Of a stretch of 5,339 nucleotides of DNA, positions 1 through 5,339 are shown piece by piece. The DNA lies in assembly GCA_026984355.1 (NCBI GenBank), contig JALSSG010000019.1:1-5339 (forward strand). The letters are read 5' to 3'. Each line of letters starts with the position of its first letter. Within the stretch, counting starts at the first letter, position 1. The notes beneath the pieces were generated by a model. The model had not been told where the DNA came from, did no database searches, and worked only from the letters and a program-made list of their open reading frames with translations. A program made the translations under genes and the position numbers. Source of the DNA: Hydrogenothermaceae bacterium. Its GTDB lineage: Bacteria; Aquificota; Aquificia; Aquificales; Hydrogenothermaceae.

Positions 1-87
1 AAAATATTTTCAATTAAAGTTATTTCTGTTCCTTCTACACCTGAGAAAACTAAAGCAGAAATCACATTTGTAGTGGAAATACAGTAA
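1..87 (+). CDS. C-terminal end of an unidentified protein (5' truncated)
   Basis: The window opens inside a reading frame that runs from base 1 through 28 codons to a TAA at 85-87, immediately followed by a second TAA (88-90). The tail alternates hydrophobic and polar residues (KVISVPSTP, then EITFVVEIQ at the very end), which suggests a closing beta-hairpin, but too little is present to name a family. It is accepted as a real gene end because the frame is open from the window edge, the composition matches the other genes, it stops in tandem TAAs, and a well-spaced gene start follows 56 nt later. Whether it is co-transcribed with the downstream lipoprotein cannot be decided from this fragment. 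Confidence 0.6.
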   Translation, partial: KIFSIKVISVPSTPEKTKAEITFVVEIQ

Positions 88-143
88 TAAAGTTTTTATC
101 TTTATTTTTAACAAAAAACTATCTATTTTACGGGAGGACAATC

Positions 144-620
144 ATGAAAAAATTTTTAATATCTATAATACTAACATCTATAACTTTATATGGATGTCAA
201 AAAACCGCAGAACACCCTTCAGAACATCCTGAAAAACAAGAACATCCATCAGAGCACCCTGAAGAAAAAAAAGAAAGTAAAATTACCATAGAAGATATAG
301 CTATCGCAGCAGAAAACTATGTAAAACAAAATTATAAAGATGGGTACTTCTTATACAAAGATGATAGTACAGGAAAAATTCTAAAGTTAAAGCTTGATAA
401 AATTCACAGAGAAAGATTATCACCGATAGGTAATAACACATATTTTGTATGTGCTGACTTTATATCAGAAGATGGTACAAAATACGATTTAGACTTCTTT
501 ATGAAAGGTAAATCTCCAGATAGCTTAGAAGTTTATGATATGACTGTTCACAAAGTAAATGGAAAACCTCTTTATGTATGGGTAAAAGTAGGAGATATCT
601 GGAAAAGAAAATATGATTAA
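144..620 (+). CDS. Small exported lipoprotein with His/Pro/Glu repeat and a conserved-hypothetical C-terminal domain
   Basis: This 158-aa protein starts at an ATG behind a strong Shine-Dalgarno (GGGAGG, 132-137, 6 nt spacer). Residues 1-17 form a lipoprotein signal peptide: MKK, a hydrophobic core, then the lipobox LYGC with Cys18 as the probable lipidated residue. Residues 23-40 carry EHPSEHPE twice, followed by a Lys/Glu-rich linker to about residue 46. The rest (about 48-158) is a compact alpha/beta-looking domain with the landmarks KLKLDKIHRERLS, YFVCADF, YDLDFFMKG and VHKVNGKP. From memory this resembles a family of unnamed conserved secreted or lipid-anchored proteins of Gram-negative bacteria; I know no established function. 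The stop codon overlaps the next gene, so the two are probably translated together. The protein should be anchored to a periplasm-facing membrane leaflet. The four regularly spaced histidines could bind metal, but this is speculation. Identification as a lipoprotein is firm; its role is unknown. Confidence 0.88.
   Translation: MKKFLISIILTSITLYGCQKTAEHPSEHPEKQEHPSEHPEEKKESKITIEDIAIAAENYVKQNYKDGYFLYKDDSTGKILKLKLDKIHRERLSPIGNNTYFVCADFISEDGTKYDLDFFMKGKSPDSLEVYDMTVHKVNGKPLYVWVKVGDIWKRKYD
210..263 (+). repeat. Intragenic duplicated 24-nt unit encoding EHPSEHPE
   Basis: Two in-frame 24-nt copies (210-233 and 240-263), separated by codons for Lys-Gln, encode the identical octapeptide EHPSEHPE directly after the lipidated Cys of the lipoprotein. 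Each unit is itself a near-duplicate of EHPx. The two copies differ at four bases, all third-codon-position and silent (His, Pro, Glu and His codons). Confidence 0.85.
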
Positions 621-1542
621 AAAAGTATTTCCTTTTATTATTACAGCTATACTGTTTTCTGTAGCTAAAGCTGATAAGATAAAACAGTTTGACCTTAATT
701 ATATAATCGAAATACCACAGATAAAGGGAAATTTTTCCTTATGGGTTCCTCTACCTAAAAACACACCTTCACAAAAAATATTAGAAGAAAAAATAATTTC
801 TCCTTATAAATATCAGATTAATGAAGAACCAGTTTATAAAAACAGAATTTTATATATATCCGCTAAAAATCCAGAAAAAACACAAATAAAAATTGAACTA
901 AAAATAATAAGATATGAAACTACGATAAATTCAAAAGATAGCAGAAAGTATTTATTAAAAAAAGCTTTATCCAAAGCAAGATATATTCCAATTTCAAAGG
1001 ATATACAAGAAAAAGCATTAAAAATATGCAAAGGAAAAAAAACTACATTAGAAAAAGCTAAAGCCCTTTATTATCATACAATCTCTACTATGGAGTATGA
1101 TAAATCTATACCTGGTTGGGGGAAAGGAAACTTTTTTTATGCTGAAAAAGTGTGTAAAGGTAATTGCACAGATTTTCACACATATTTTATAACCCTTGCA
1201 AGAAATATAAATATACCTGCTATATTTGTCATTGGATTTCCTATTCCTAAAGATAAAAAAGAAGGCATTATTAAAGGTTATCACTGCTGGGCAGGTTTCT
1301 GGAACAGAGATAGATGGGTATATGTAGATATTTCTGAAGCAGATAAAAATCCAAAACTGAAAGATTATTACTTTGGAAATTTAGACCCATACAGAGTAGA
1401 GTTTTCAATAGGAAGGGATATAATGCTAAATCCTAAACAAAAATCACAGCCTTTAAATTACTTCATATACCCATATGCACAGTTAAATGGAAAACCTTAC
1501 AAAAATATAAAACACTATCTAACATTCAAAATTTTGAATTAA
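613..1542 (+). CDS. Exported transglutaminase-like (papain-fold) protein
   Basis: This 309-aa protein has an N-terminal signal peptide (MIKK, hydrophobic stretch, probable cleavage after the AKA at 18-20), so it probably acts in the periplasm or envelope. Residues about 22-105 form a beta-rich N-terminal region containing LWVPLP. A transglutaminase-like core follows, with the full triad visible: Cys185 in GNCTDFH, His224 in GYHCWAGFW and Asp239 in VYVDISEADK. The C-terminal part has FGNLDPYRVEFSIGRD and PLNYFIYPYA, which I recall as typical of a widespread bacterial group of secreted transglutaminase-domain proteins. Such folds can act as proteases, peptidases or amide-transferring enzymes; the substrate here is unknown. 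The ATG at 613 lies inside the end of the upstream gene (8-nt overlap, ATGATTAA) and has only a weak purine-rich ribosome site. This suggests translation by re-initiation after the lipoprotein and a functional pairing of the two. The domain call is firm; enzyme activity is inferred. Confidence 0.9.
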   Translation: MIKKVFPFIITAILFSVAKADKIKQFDLNYIIEIPQIKGNFSLWVPLPKNTPSQKILEEKIISPYKYQINEEPVYKNRILYISAKNPEKTQIKIELKIIRYETTINSKDSRKYLLKKALSKARYIPISKDIQEKALKICKGKKTTLEKAKALYYHTISTMEYDKSIPGWGKGNFFYAEKVCKGNCTDFHTYFITLARNINIPAIFVIGFPIPKDKKEGIIKGYHCWAGFWNRDRWVYVDISEADKNPKLKDYYFGNLDPYRVEFSIGRDIMLNPKQKSQPLNYFIYPYAQLNGKPYKNIKHYLTFKILN

Positions 1543-1562
1543 ATTCTCTGATAAAATATATA
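1534..1562 (+). promoter_or_regulatory. Possible sigma70-type promoter ahead of the carB half
   Basis: TTGAAT (1534-1539), overlapping the last codons of the transglutaminase-like gene, is followed after 17 nt by TATATA (1557-1562). This would start transcription near 1570, just ahead of the Shine-Dalgarno at 1576-1580. The spacing is ideal, but the region is so AT-rich that chance matches are likely, and TATAAA at 1559 is an alternative -10 box with 19-nt spacing. It would make carB and the following genes a separate transcription unit. Confidence 0.3.
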
Positions 1563-1575
1563 AAATCTTCCTGAT

Positions 1576-1580
1576 AGAGG
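1576..1580 (+). promoter_or_regulatory. Shine-Dalgarno supporting a TTG start for the carB half
   Basis: AGAGG sits 8 nt upstream of the TTG at 1589. The residues after that TTG (NKGKVVILGSGPNRIGQG) align with the first strand and nucleotide loop of the second CarB synthetase domain, so no later start is possible without cutting into the fold. Confidence 0.7.
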
Positions 1581-1588
1581 TAAACTAA

Positions 1589-3175
1589 TTGAATAAAGGT
1601 AAAGTTGTTATATTAGGAAGTGGTCCAAATAGAATAGGACAGGGTATAGAGTTTGACTATGCATGTGTTCATTGTGTATGGGCACTTAGAGAAGAAGGTT
1701 ATCAGACCCTGATGGTAAACTGCAATCCAGAAACAGTATCTACAGATTATGACACATCAGATAAACTTTTTTTTGAGCCAATAGTCTTAGAACATGTTTT
1801 AAATATTATAGAGGCTGAAAAACCTATAGGTGTAGTTGTTCAATTCGGTGGTCAAACTCCTTTAAAACTTGCTGTTCCTTTACAAAATAACGGAATAAGG
1901 ATATTAGGTACTTCTCCAGAGAGTATTGATATAGCAGAAGATAGAGAAAGATTTAGAGAGCTTATAATAAAACTTGGACTTAAGCAACCTGAAAGTGGTA
2001 TAGCTCATTCTAAAGAAGAAGCTGTCATTATAGCTGAAAAAATAGGTTATCCCATTTTAGTTAGACCTTCGTATGTACTTGGCGGAAGAGCTATGAGACT
2101 GGTTCATGATACTGGAGAGCTTTTAGAGTACGTAGAAGAAGCTGTGCATGTATCTGAAGATAAACCACTGCTTATAGATAGATTTATAGAAGATGCTATA
2201 GAGCTTGATGTTGATGCAGTTTCTGATGGAAAAGATGTTCTTGTTGGAGCAATTATGGAACATATAGAAGAAGTTGGAGTACACTCAGGAGATAGTGCTA
2301 CATGTATTCCACCTTATACACTAAAAGATGAGATATTGGAAGAAATTAAACAACAAACTAAAAAACTGGCTCTTGCTTTAGATGTTAAAGGTCTTATGAA
2401 TGTTCAGTTTGCTGTTAAAAACGATGAAATCTATATAATAGAAGTAAACCCAAGGGCTTCCAGAACAGTTCCTTTTGTAAGTAAATCTATAGGCTATCCT
2501 CTTGCAAAAATAGCATCTAAAATACTTATCGGAAAATCTTTGAAAGAAGTTGTACCAGAAATATTTGAAATAAAAGAAAAACATCCTGCCTCAGATTTCG
2601 TTACAAAAGATTTTAATAGATATTCTATAAAAGAAGTTGTTTTTCCATGGAATAGGTTCCCTGAAGTAGACCCTCTACTTGGACCAGAGATGAAATCAAC
2701 AGGAGAAGTTATGGGGATTGACAAAGATTTCGGTCTAGCTTTCTGGAAAGCCCAGGCAGGAGCTGGCTCTGTTTTACCAGAAAAAGGAAATGTGTTTATA
2801 TCTGTAGCAGATAAGGATAAACCTTTTATAGTAGAGCCTGCAAAAGAACTTTATAATCTTGGTTTTAGTATATATGCCACAGAAGGAACATATAAATTTT
2901 TAAAAGAAAAAGGTATTGAAGCTATCAAAGTAAGTAAACTTTCTGAAGAAAGACCAAACATAGTAGATAAAATCAGAAATGGAGAAATTCATATGGTTAT
3001 AAATACTCCTTCTGGTAAAAGAGAAAGGTCTGATGCATACTTTATAAGGAGAGCTGCTGTTGAACATAAAATCCCATACTTTACAACAATAAGAGGAGCC
3101 ATAGCTGCAGTAAAAGCTATTAAATCCTTTAAAGAAAAAGGTATAAATGTAATTTCCCTGCAGGAAATTAAATGA
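1589..3175 (+). CDS. carB: Carbamoyl-phosphate synthase large subunit, C-terminal half (split CarB)
   Basis: This 528-aa protein corresponds to the second half of the usual ~1,070-aa CarB: the ATP-grasp unit that phosphorylates carbamate to carbamoyl phosphate, plus the regulatory domain. The first step (carboxyphosphate and carbamate formation) needs the N-terminal half and the CarA glutaminase, neither of which is in this window. Residues 1-120 form the pre-ATP-grasp region (GPNRIGQGIEFDY, NCNPETVSTDYDTSD, QFGGQTPLKLA). ATP-grasp spans about 120-390, with VRPSYVLGGRAM (158-169), EHIEEVGVHSGDS, and the metal ligands Gln273, Glu285 and Asn287 (IEVNPRA). The MGS-like allosteric domain covers about 396-528 (ATEGT, INTPSGKR). 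Numbering fits E. coli CarB with an offset of 556 (Gln829, Glu841, Asn843), so catalytic residues appear intact. A short extra segment near 322-341 is present compared with my recollection of E. coli CarB. The start is TTG. Split CarB is known in Aquifex (carB1/carB2) and in Methanocaldococcus, so this is probably natural and not decay. Confidence 0.96.
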   Translation: MNKGKVVILGSGPNRIGQGIEFDYACVHCVWALREEGYQTLMVNCNPETVSTDYDTSDKLFFEPIVLEHVLNIIEAEKPIGVVVQFGGQTPLKLAVPLQNNGIRILGTSPESIDIAEDRERFRELIIKLGLKQPESGIAHSKEEAVIIAEKIGYPILVRPSYVLGGRAMRLVHDTGELLEYVEEAVHVSEDKPLLIDRFIEDAIELDVDAVSDGKDVLVGAIMEHIEEVGVHSGDSATCIPPYTLKDEILEEIKQQTKKLALALDVKGLMNVQFAVKNDEIYIIEVNPRASRTVPFVSKSIGYPLAKIASKILIGKSLKEVVPEIFEIKEKHPASDFVTKDFNRYSIKEVVFPWNRFPEVDPLLGPEMKSTGEVMGIDKDFGLAFWKAQAGAGSVLPEKGNVFISVADKDKPFIVEPAKELYNLGFSIYATEGTYKFLKEKGIEAIKVSKLSEERPNIVDKIRNGEIHMVINTPSGKRERSDAYFIRRAAVEHKIPYFTTIRGAIAAVKAIKSFKEKGINVISLQEIK

Positions 3176-3807
3176 TTTTAGAATATCTACTTATAACCTT
3201 GTCTGGTTTTTTAGGTTCTTATCATTGTATTGGTATGTGTGGTTATATCCCACCTTTAATTCAATATAAATCATGGATTTTAGGAAATATACTTTACAAT
3301 ACAGGACGTATTTTCACATATATGTTTTTAGGATTTGTTTCTGGTTATCTTGGAATGTTTTTCCATTCTTTACAGTTTCAACTATTTCAAAAATTTCTAA
3401 CAATTTTCTTAGGAATTATGATGATAATATTTGGGATACAGGTACTTGGTGGTATAAAAGAAAAAGGTGTTCCAGGGCTTGACGTTGTGTTTACCACTGT
3501 AGCAGAAATTTTAAGTAAGTTTCGTCAAAATCCTTTTTTCTTAGGAATGTTTAACGGTTTTTTACCATGTCCATTGGTATATGGGTTTTTAACCAAAGCC
3601 ATGTTTGAAGCAAGTCCTATAAAAGGAGCTATAGTTATGCTTTTTTTCGGAATAGGAACTGTTCCTGCTATGATGTTTTCAAGTTTTATGTTTGAAAAAT
3701 TTTCTCCAGTAGCTAGAAAGAGATTAGCCAGTTTATCTGGTGTTATTATAATAGTATTTGGCATTATAGCTATATTAAGAGCATTTGGCATAGGACATCA
3801 CCACTAA
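3172..3807 (+). CDS. SafE/DsbD_2-like integral membrane protein (sulfite exporter TauE/SafE family)
   Basis: This 211-aa, very hydrophobic protein has about six probable membrane segments (near residues 4-24, 36-62, 72-93, 122-142, 151-171 and 186-204). The N-terminal SYHCIGMCG (16-24) and mid-protein FLPCPLVYG (130-138) motifs are the two Cys-containing, internally related signatures of the DsbD_2/UreH-like branch of membrane proteins usually annotated as sulfite exporter TauE/SafE. Members of this fold are linked to electron or metal transport across the inner membrane, in some species near copper or cytochrome-oxidase assembly genes. No such neighbours are visible here, so the cargo is unassigned. 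The protein ends in GIGHHH, a small His cluster that might bind metal. Its ATG overlaps the carB stop (ATGA at 3172-3175), with AGGA at 3162-3165 as ribosome site, so translation is probably coupled to carB. It ends in tandem TAA codons. The family is fairly sure; the function is not. Confidence 0.87.
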   Translation: MILEYLLITLSGFLGSYHCIGMCGYIPPLIQYKSWILGNILYNTGRIFTYMFLGFVSGYLGMFFHSLQFQLFQKFLTIFLGIMMIIFGIQVLGGIKEKGVPGLDVVFTTVAEILSKFRQNPFFLGMFNGFLPCPLVYGFLTKAMFEASPIKGAIVMLFFGIGTVPAMMFSSFMFEKFSPVARKRLASLSGVIIIVFGIIAILRAFGIGHHH

Positions 3808-3820
3808 TAAGGAGGGTTTC

Positions 3821-4285
3821 ATGAAGTTTTTAGCAGGTATATTTTTATCTATTTTTATAGTTTCATTTTCCTTTGGTATATCAAACAAATTTGGACTTGG
3901 CATAGTAGTTGGAACACCGACAGGTTTATCAGCAAAGTATTGGATAGATAATCACAATGCATTAGACTTTGCTACAGGTTGGTCTTTTAAAGAAGACAGA
4001 TTTTATCTGCATTTTAACTATCTAGTTCACAATTACAGCCTGCTCAAAAAAATATTACAAAAAAGTGAACTTAGAGGAAATTTACCGTTATACGCTGGTA
4101 TAGGGATAAGAACAAAATTTGGCAAAGGAGATGATGAAATAGGTTTTAGAATCCCTCTTGGAATAACCTATCTATTTGCAGGTATGCCCCTTGATTTATT
4201 CTTAGAATTTGCTCCTTCCTTAAACTTCTATCCTGAAACAGACTTTTTTGTGGATACATCTGGTGGTATAAGATATTACTTTTGA
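3821..4285 (+). CDS. Small outer-membrane beta-barrel-like protein
   Basis: This 154-aa protein starts at an ATG behind a strong GGAGGG Shine-Dalgarno (3811-3816, 4 nt spacer), 13 nt after the membrane-protein gene. Residues 1-19 form a Sec signal peptide (MKF, hydrophobic run, probable cleavage after SFG at 17-19). The mature part alternates aromatic and small residues in amphipathic strands and ends in GGIRYYF. A C-terminal Phe of this kind is the classic signal for Bam-dependent insertion of outer-membrane barrels. The segment VVGTPTGLSAKYW (29-41), with LPLYAGIGIR and FRIPLGITYLF, resembles from memory a family of short secreted proteins grouped with DUF3996 (Borrelia BAPKO_0422-like). 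Mature length (~135 aa) would suit a barrel of about 8 strands. Its role is unknown; a structural or narrow-channel function is possible. The link to its metabolic neighbours is probably only co-transcription. Confidence 0.85.
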   Translation: MKFLAGIFLSIFIVSFSFGISNKFGLGIVVGTPTGLSAKYWIDNHNALDFATGWSFKEDRFYLHFNYLVHNYSLLKKILQKSELRGNLPLYAGIGIRTKFGKGDDEIGFRIPLGITYLFAGMPLDLFLEFAPSLNFYPETDFFVDTSGGIRYYF

Positions 4286-4316
4286 ATGATATAATTATAA
4301 TTCCGTACATATAAAA

Positions 4317-4321
4317 GGAGG
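4317..4321 (+). promoter_or_regulatory. Shine-Dalgarno that fixes the TTG start of threonine synthase
   Basis: A near-perfect AAAAGGAGG ends at 4321, 9 nt before the TTG at 4331. No ATG or GTG lies in the correct frame between this site and the conserved N-terminal residues, so the TTG is the start. Confidence 0.8.
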
Positions 4322-4330
4322 CTTTTTCTT

Positions 4331-5339
4331 TTGATTTGTAAATGGACTGGTATTATTAATGCTTACAGAGAGTATTTACCTGTAAGTGAAAAAACACCAG
4401 TAATAACATTACATGAAGGAAACACTCCTTTAATCGATGCAAAGAACCTGTCTAAGAAGATAGCACCAGACAAAAATTTAAAAATTTTTCTTAAATATGA
4501 AGGACTAAACCCTACAGGCTCTTTCAAAGATAGAGGTATGACTTTAGCTATATCAAAGGCTAAAGAAAATGGAAAAACAGCTGTTATATGTGCATCTACA
4601 GGTAATACCTCAGCATCAGCAGCTGCATACGCTGCAAGAGCAAGTATGAGAGCTTATGTTCTTTTACCTAAAGGAGCTGTTGCATTAGGTAAGTTATCTC
4701 AGGCTATGGTATATGGAGCTAAGATAATAGCTGTAATGGGAAATTTTGATGATGCTTTAAGTGTTGTTAGAGAAATAGGAGAAAAGTATCCTGTAGAGAT
4801 TGTAAACTCTGTAAACCCTTATAGGATTGAAGGGCAGAAAACTGCAGCCTTTGAAATATGTGATGTTTTAGAAGAAGCACCAGATTTTCATTTTATACCT
4901 GTTGGTAATGCTGGTAATATAACAGCTTACTGGAAAGGATATAAGGAATACTTTCAAAATAAAAAGATAAAAAAACTTCCACGTATGATAGGATGGCAGG
5001 CTGAAGGAGCAGCTCCAATAGTAAAAGGTTATCCTATAAAAAACCCTCAAACTATAGCCACAGCAATTAAAATTGGTAATCCTTACAGCTGGCAGCCAGC
5101 TTTAAAAGCAGCGAAAGAAAGTAATGGTTTTATAGATGCCGTTTCAGATGAAGAAATATTAGAAGCCTATAGACTTGTTGCTTCTGCAGAAGGTGTTTTC
5201 TGTGAACCTGCGTCGGCAGCTTCAATAGCTGGAGTTATTAAGGCTGTAAGAAGAGGGCTATTTAAAGGTGGGGAAACTATCGTCTGTACACTTACAGGGA
5301 ATGGACTAAAAGACCCAGATACTGTAATAAAAGCAAGCG
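4331..5339 (+). CDS. thrC: Threonine synthase (3' end cut off by window)
   Basis: The frame starts at TTG 4331 and stays open for 336 codons to the window edge. It encodes a PLP fold-type II enzyme that turns O-phosphohomoserine into threonine, the last step of threonine biosynthesis in the cytosol. Visible landmarks are the N-terminal WTGIINAYREYLPV and LHEGNTPL; the PLP lysine Lys66 in GLNPTGSFKDRGM; STGNTSASAAAYAARA (89-104), which contacts the cofactor and substrate; the phosphate-cradling GNAGN (192-196); CEPASAAS (291-298); and TLTGNGLKDPD (320-330). The GSFKDRG context, the short N-terminus and the overall layout fit the ~350-aa threonine synthase class of Aquificota and Gram-positive bacteria, not the longer E. 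coli-type enzyme. Only about 15-20 residues should be missing. A related PLP enzyme (threonine dehydratase, cysteate synthase) is less likely because of the N-terminal and C-terminal motifs. It lies 45 nt after the barrel gene with no clear terminator, so read-through from upstream is likely. Confidence 0.95.
   Translation, partial: MICKWTGIINAYREYLPVSEKTPVITLHEGNTPLIDAKNLSKKIAPDKNLKIFLKYEGLNPTGSFKDRGMTLAISKAKENGKTAVICASTGNTSASAAAYAARASMRAYVLLPKGAVALGKLSQAMVYGAKIIAVMGNFDDALSVVREIGEKYPVEIVNSVNPYRIEGQKTAAFEICDVLEEAPDFHFIPVGNAGNITAYWKGYKEYFQNKKIKKLPRMIGWQAEGAAPIVKGYPIKNPQTIATAIKIGNPYSWQPALKAAKESNGFIDAVSDEEILEAYRLVASAEGVFCEPASAASIAGVIKAVRRGLFKGGETIVCTLTGNGLKDPDTVIKAS

Noticed and set aside
91..120. 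Inverted repeat AGTTTTT / AAAAACT with a 16-nt loop between the first gene fragment and the lipoprotein gene, considered as a terminator.
   Set aside because: The 7-bp stem is almost all A-T with a long loop and no following U tract; it is expected by chance in such AT-rich DNA.
834..1284. Two antisense open frames (65 and 78 aa) on the - strand inside the transglutaminase-like gene.
   Set aside because: They lie wholly opposite a well-supported gene, have no credible ribosome sites or recognisable motifs, and their Phe/Ile/Tyr-rich composition is what the complement of Lys/Glu-rich coding DNA gives.
1777..1784. Run of eight T in carB (and a run of eight A at 265-272 in the lipoprotein gene), considered as programmed slippage sites.
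   Set aside because: Both frames are intact across the runs and encode sensible sequence on both sides, so no frameshift is needed; such runs are common at this base composition.
2378..2724. Two overlapping antisense open frames inside carB.
   Set aside because: They overlap each other and a highly conserved enzyme; their sequence is explained as a shadow of carB codons.
3273..3791. A + frame of 69 aa and a - frame of 88 aa inside the SafE-like gene.
   Set aside because: Both are alternative frames of a gene with clear family motifs and membrane segments; neither has its own start signals.
4290..4301. Tandem TATAATTATAAT ahead of thrC, considered as a promoter -10 region.
   Set aside because: No -35-like hexamer lies at a suitable distance upstream of either copy, and the gap is only 45 nt within a co-directional run, so it is most simply AT-rich spacer.
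4868..5050. Antisense 60-aa frame inside thrC.
   Set aside because: It is opposite conserved threonine synthase sequence and has no supporting features.

Overview
The window is about 5.3 kb of AT-rich, almost fully coding bacterial DNA with every gene on the + strand. It looks like chromosomal DNA of a thermophilic Aquificota bacterium, probably in or near the Hydrogenothermaceae (Sulfurihydrogenibium/Persephonella type). This rests on the low GC, the Lys/Ile/Glu-rich proteins, and a carbamoyl-phosphate synthase large subunit present only as its C-terminal half, a split known from Aquifex. The taxonomic call comes from recalled family knowledge, not from a search.

Layout: (1) bases 1-87 are the last 28 codons of an unidentified gene. 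(2) A cell-envelope pair follows: a small lipoprotein (144-620) with a duplicated EHPSEHPE segment, then an exported transglutaminase-like cysteine-fold protein (613-1542) whose start codon overlaps the lipoprotein stop by 8 nt. (3) After a 46-nt gap with a possible promoter comes the C-terminal half of CarB (1589-3175, TTG start). It overlaps by ATGA with a SafE/DsbD_2-type integral membrane protein (3172-3807). (4) Thirteen nt on is a small outer-membrane beta-barrel-like protein (3821-4285), then after 45 nt threonine synthase (4331 to the window end, TTG start, 3' end missing).

The genes look like a tightly packed co-directional run that mixes envelope proteins with two housekeeping biosynthetic enzymes: carbamoyl phosphate for arginine and pyrimidines, and the last step of threonine synthesis. 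No shared pathway links them, and such mixed gene runs are common in Aquificota. No mobile elements, CRISPR arrays, tRNA/rRNA genes or convincing terminators were seen, and no gap without a gene exceeds about 60 nt. I found no convincing new biological system. The most notable points are the split carB half, the translationally coupled lipoprotein/transglutaminase pair, and the silently diverged His-rich repeat in the lipoprotein.
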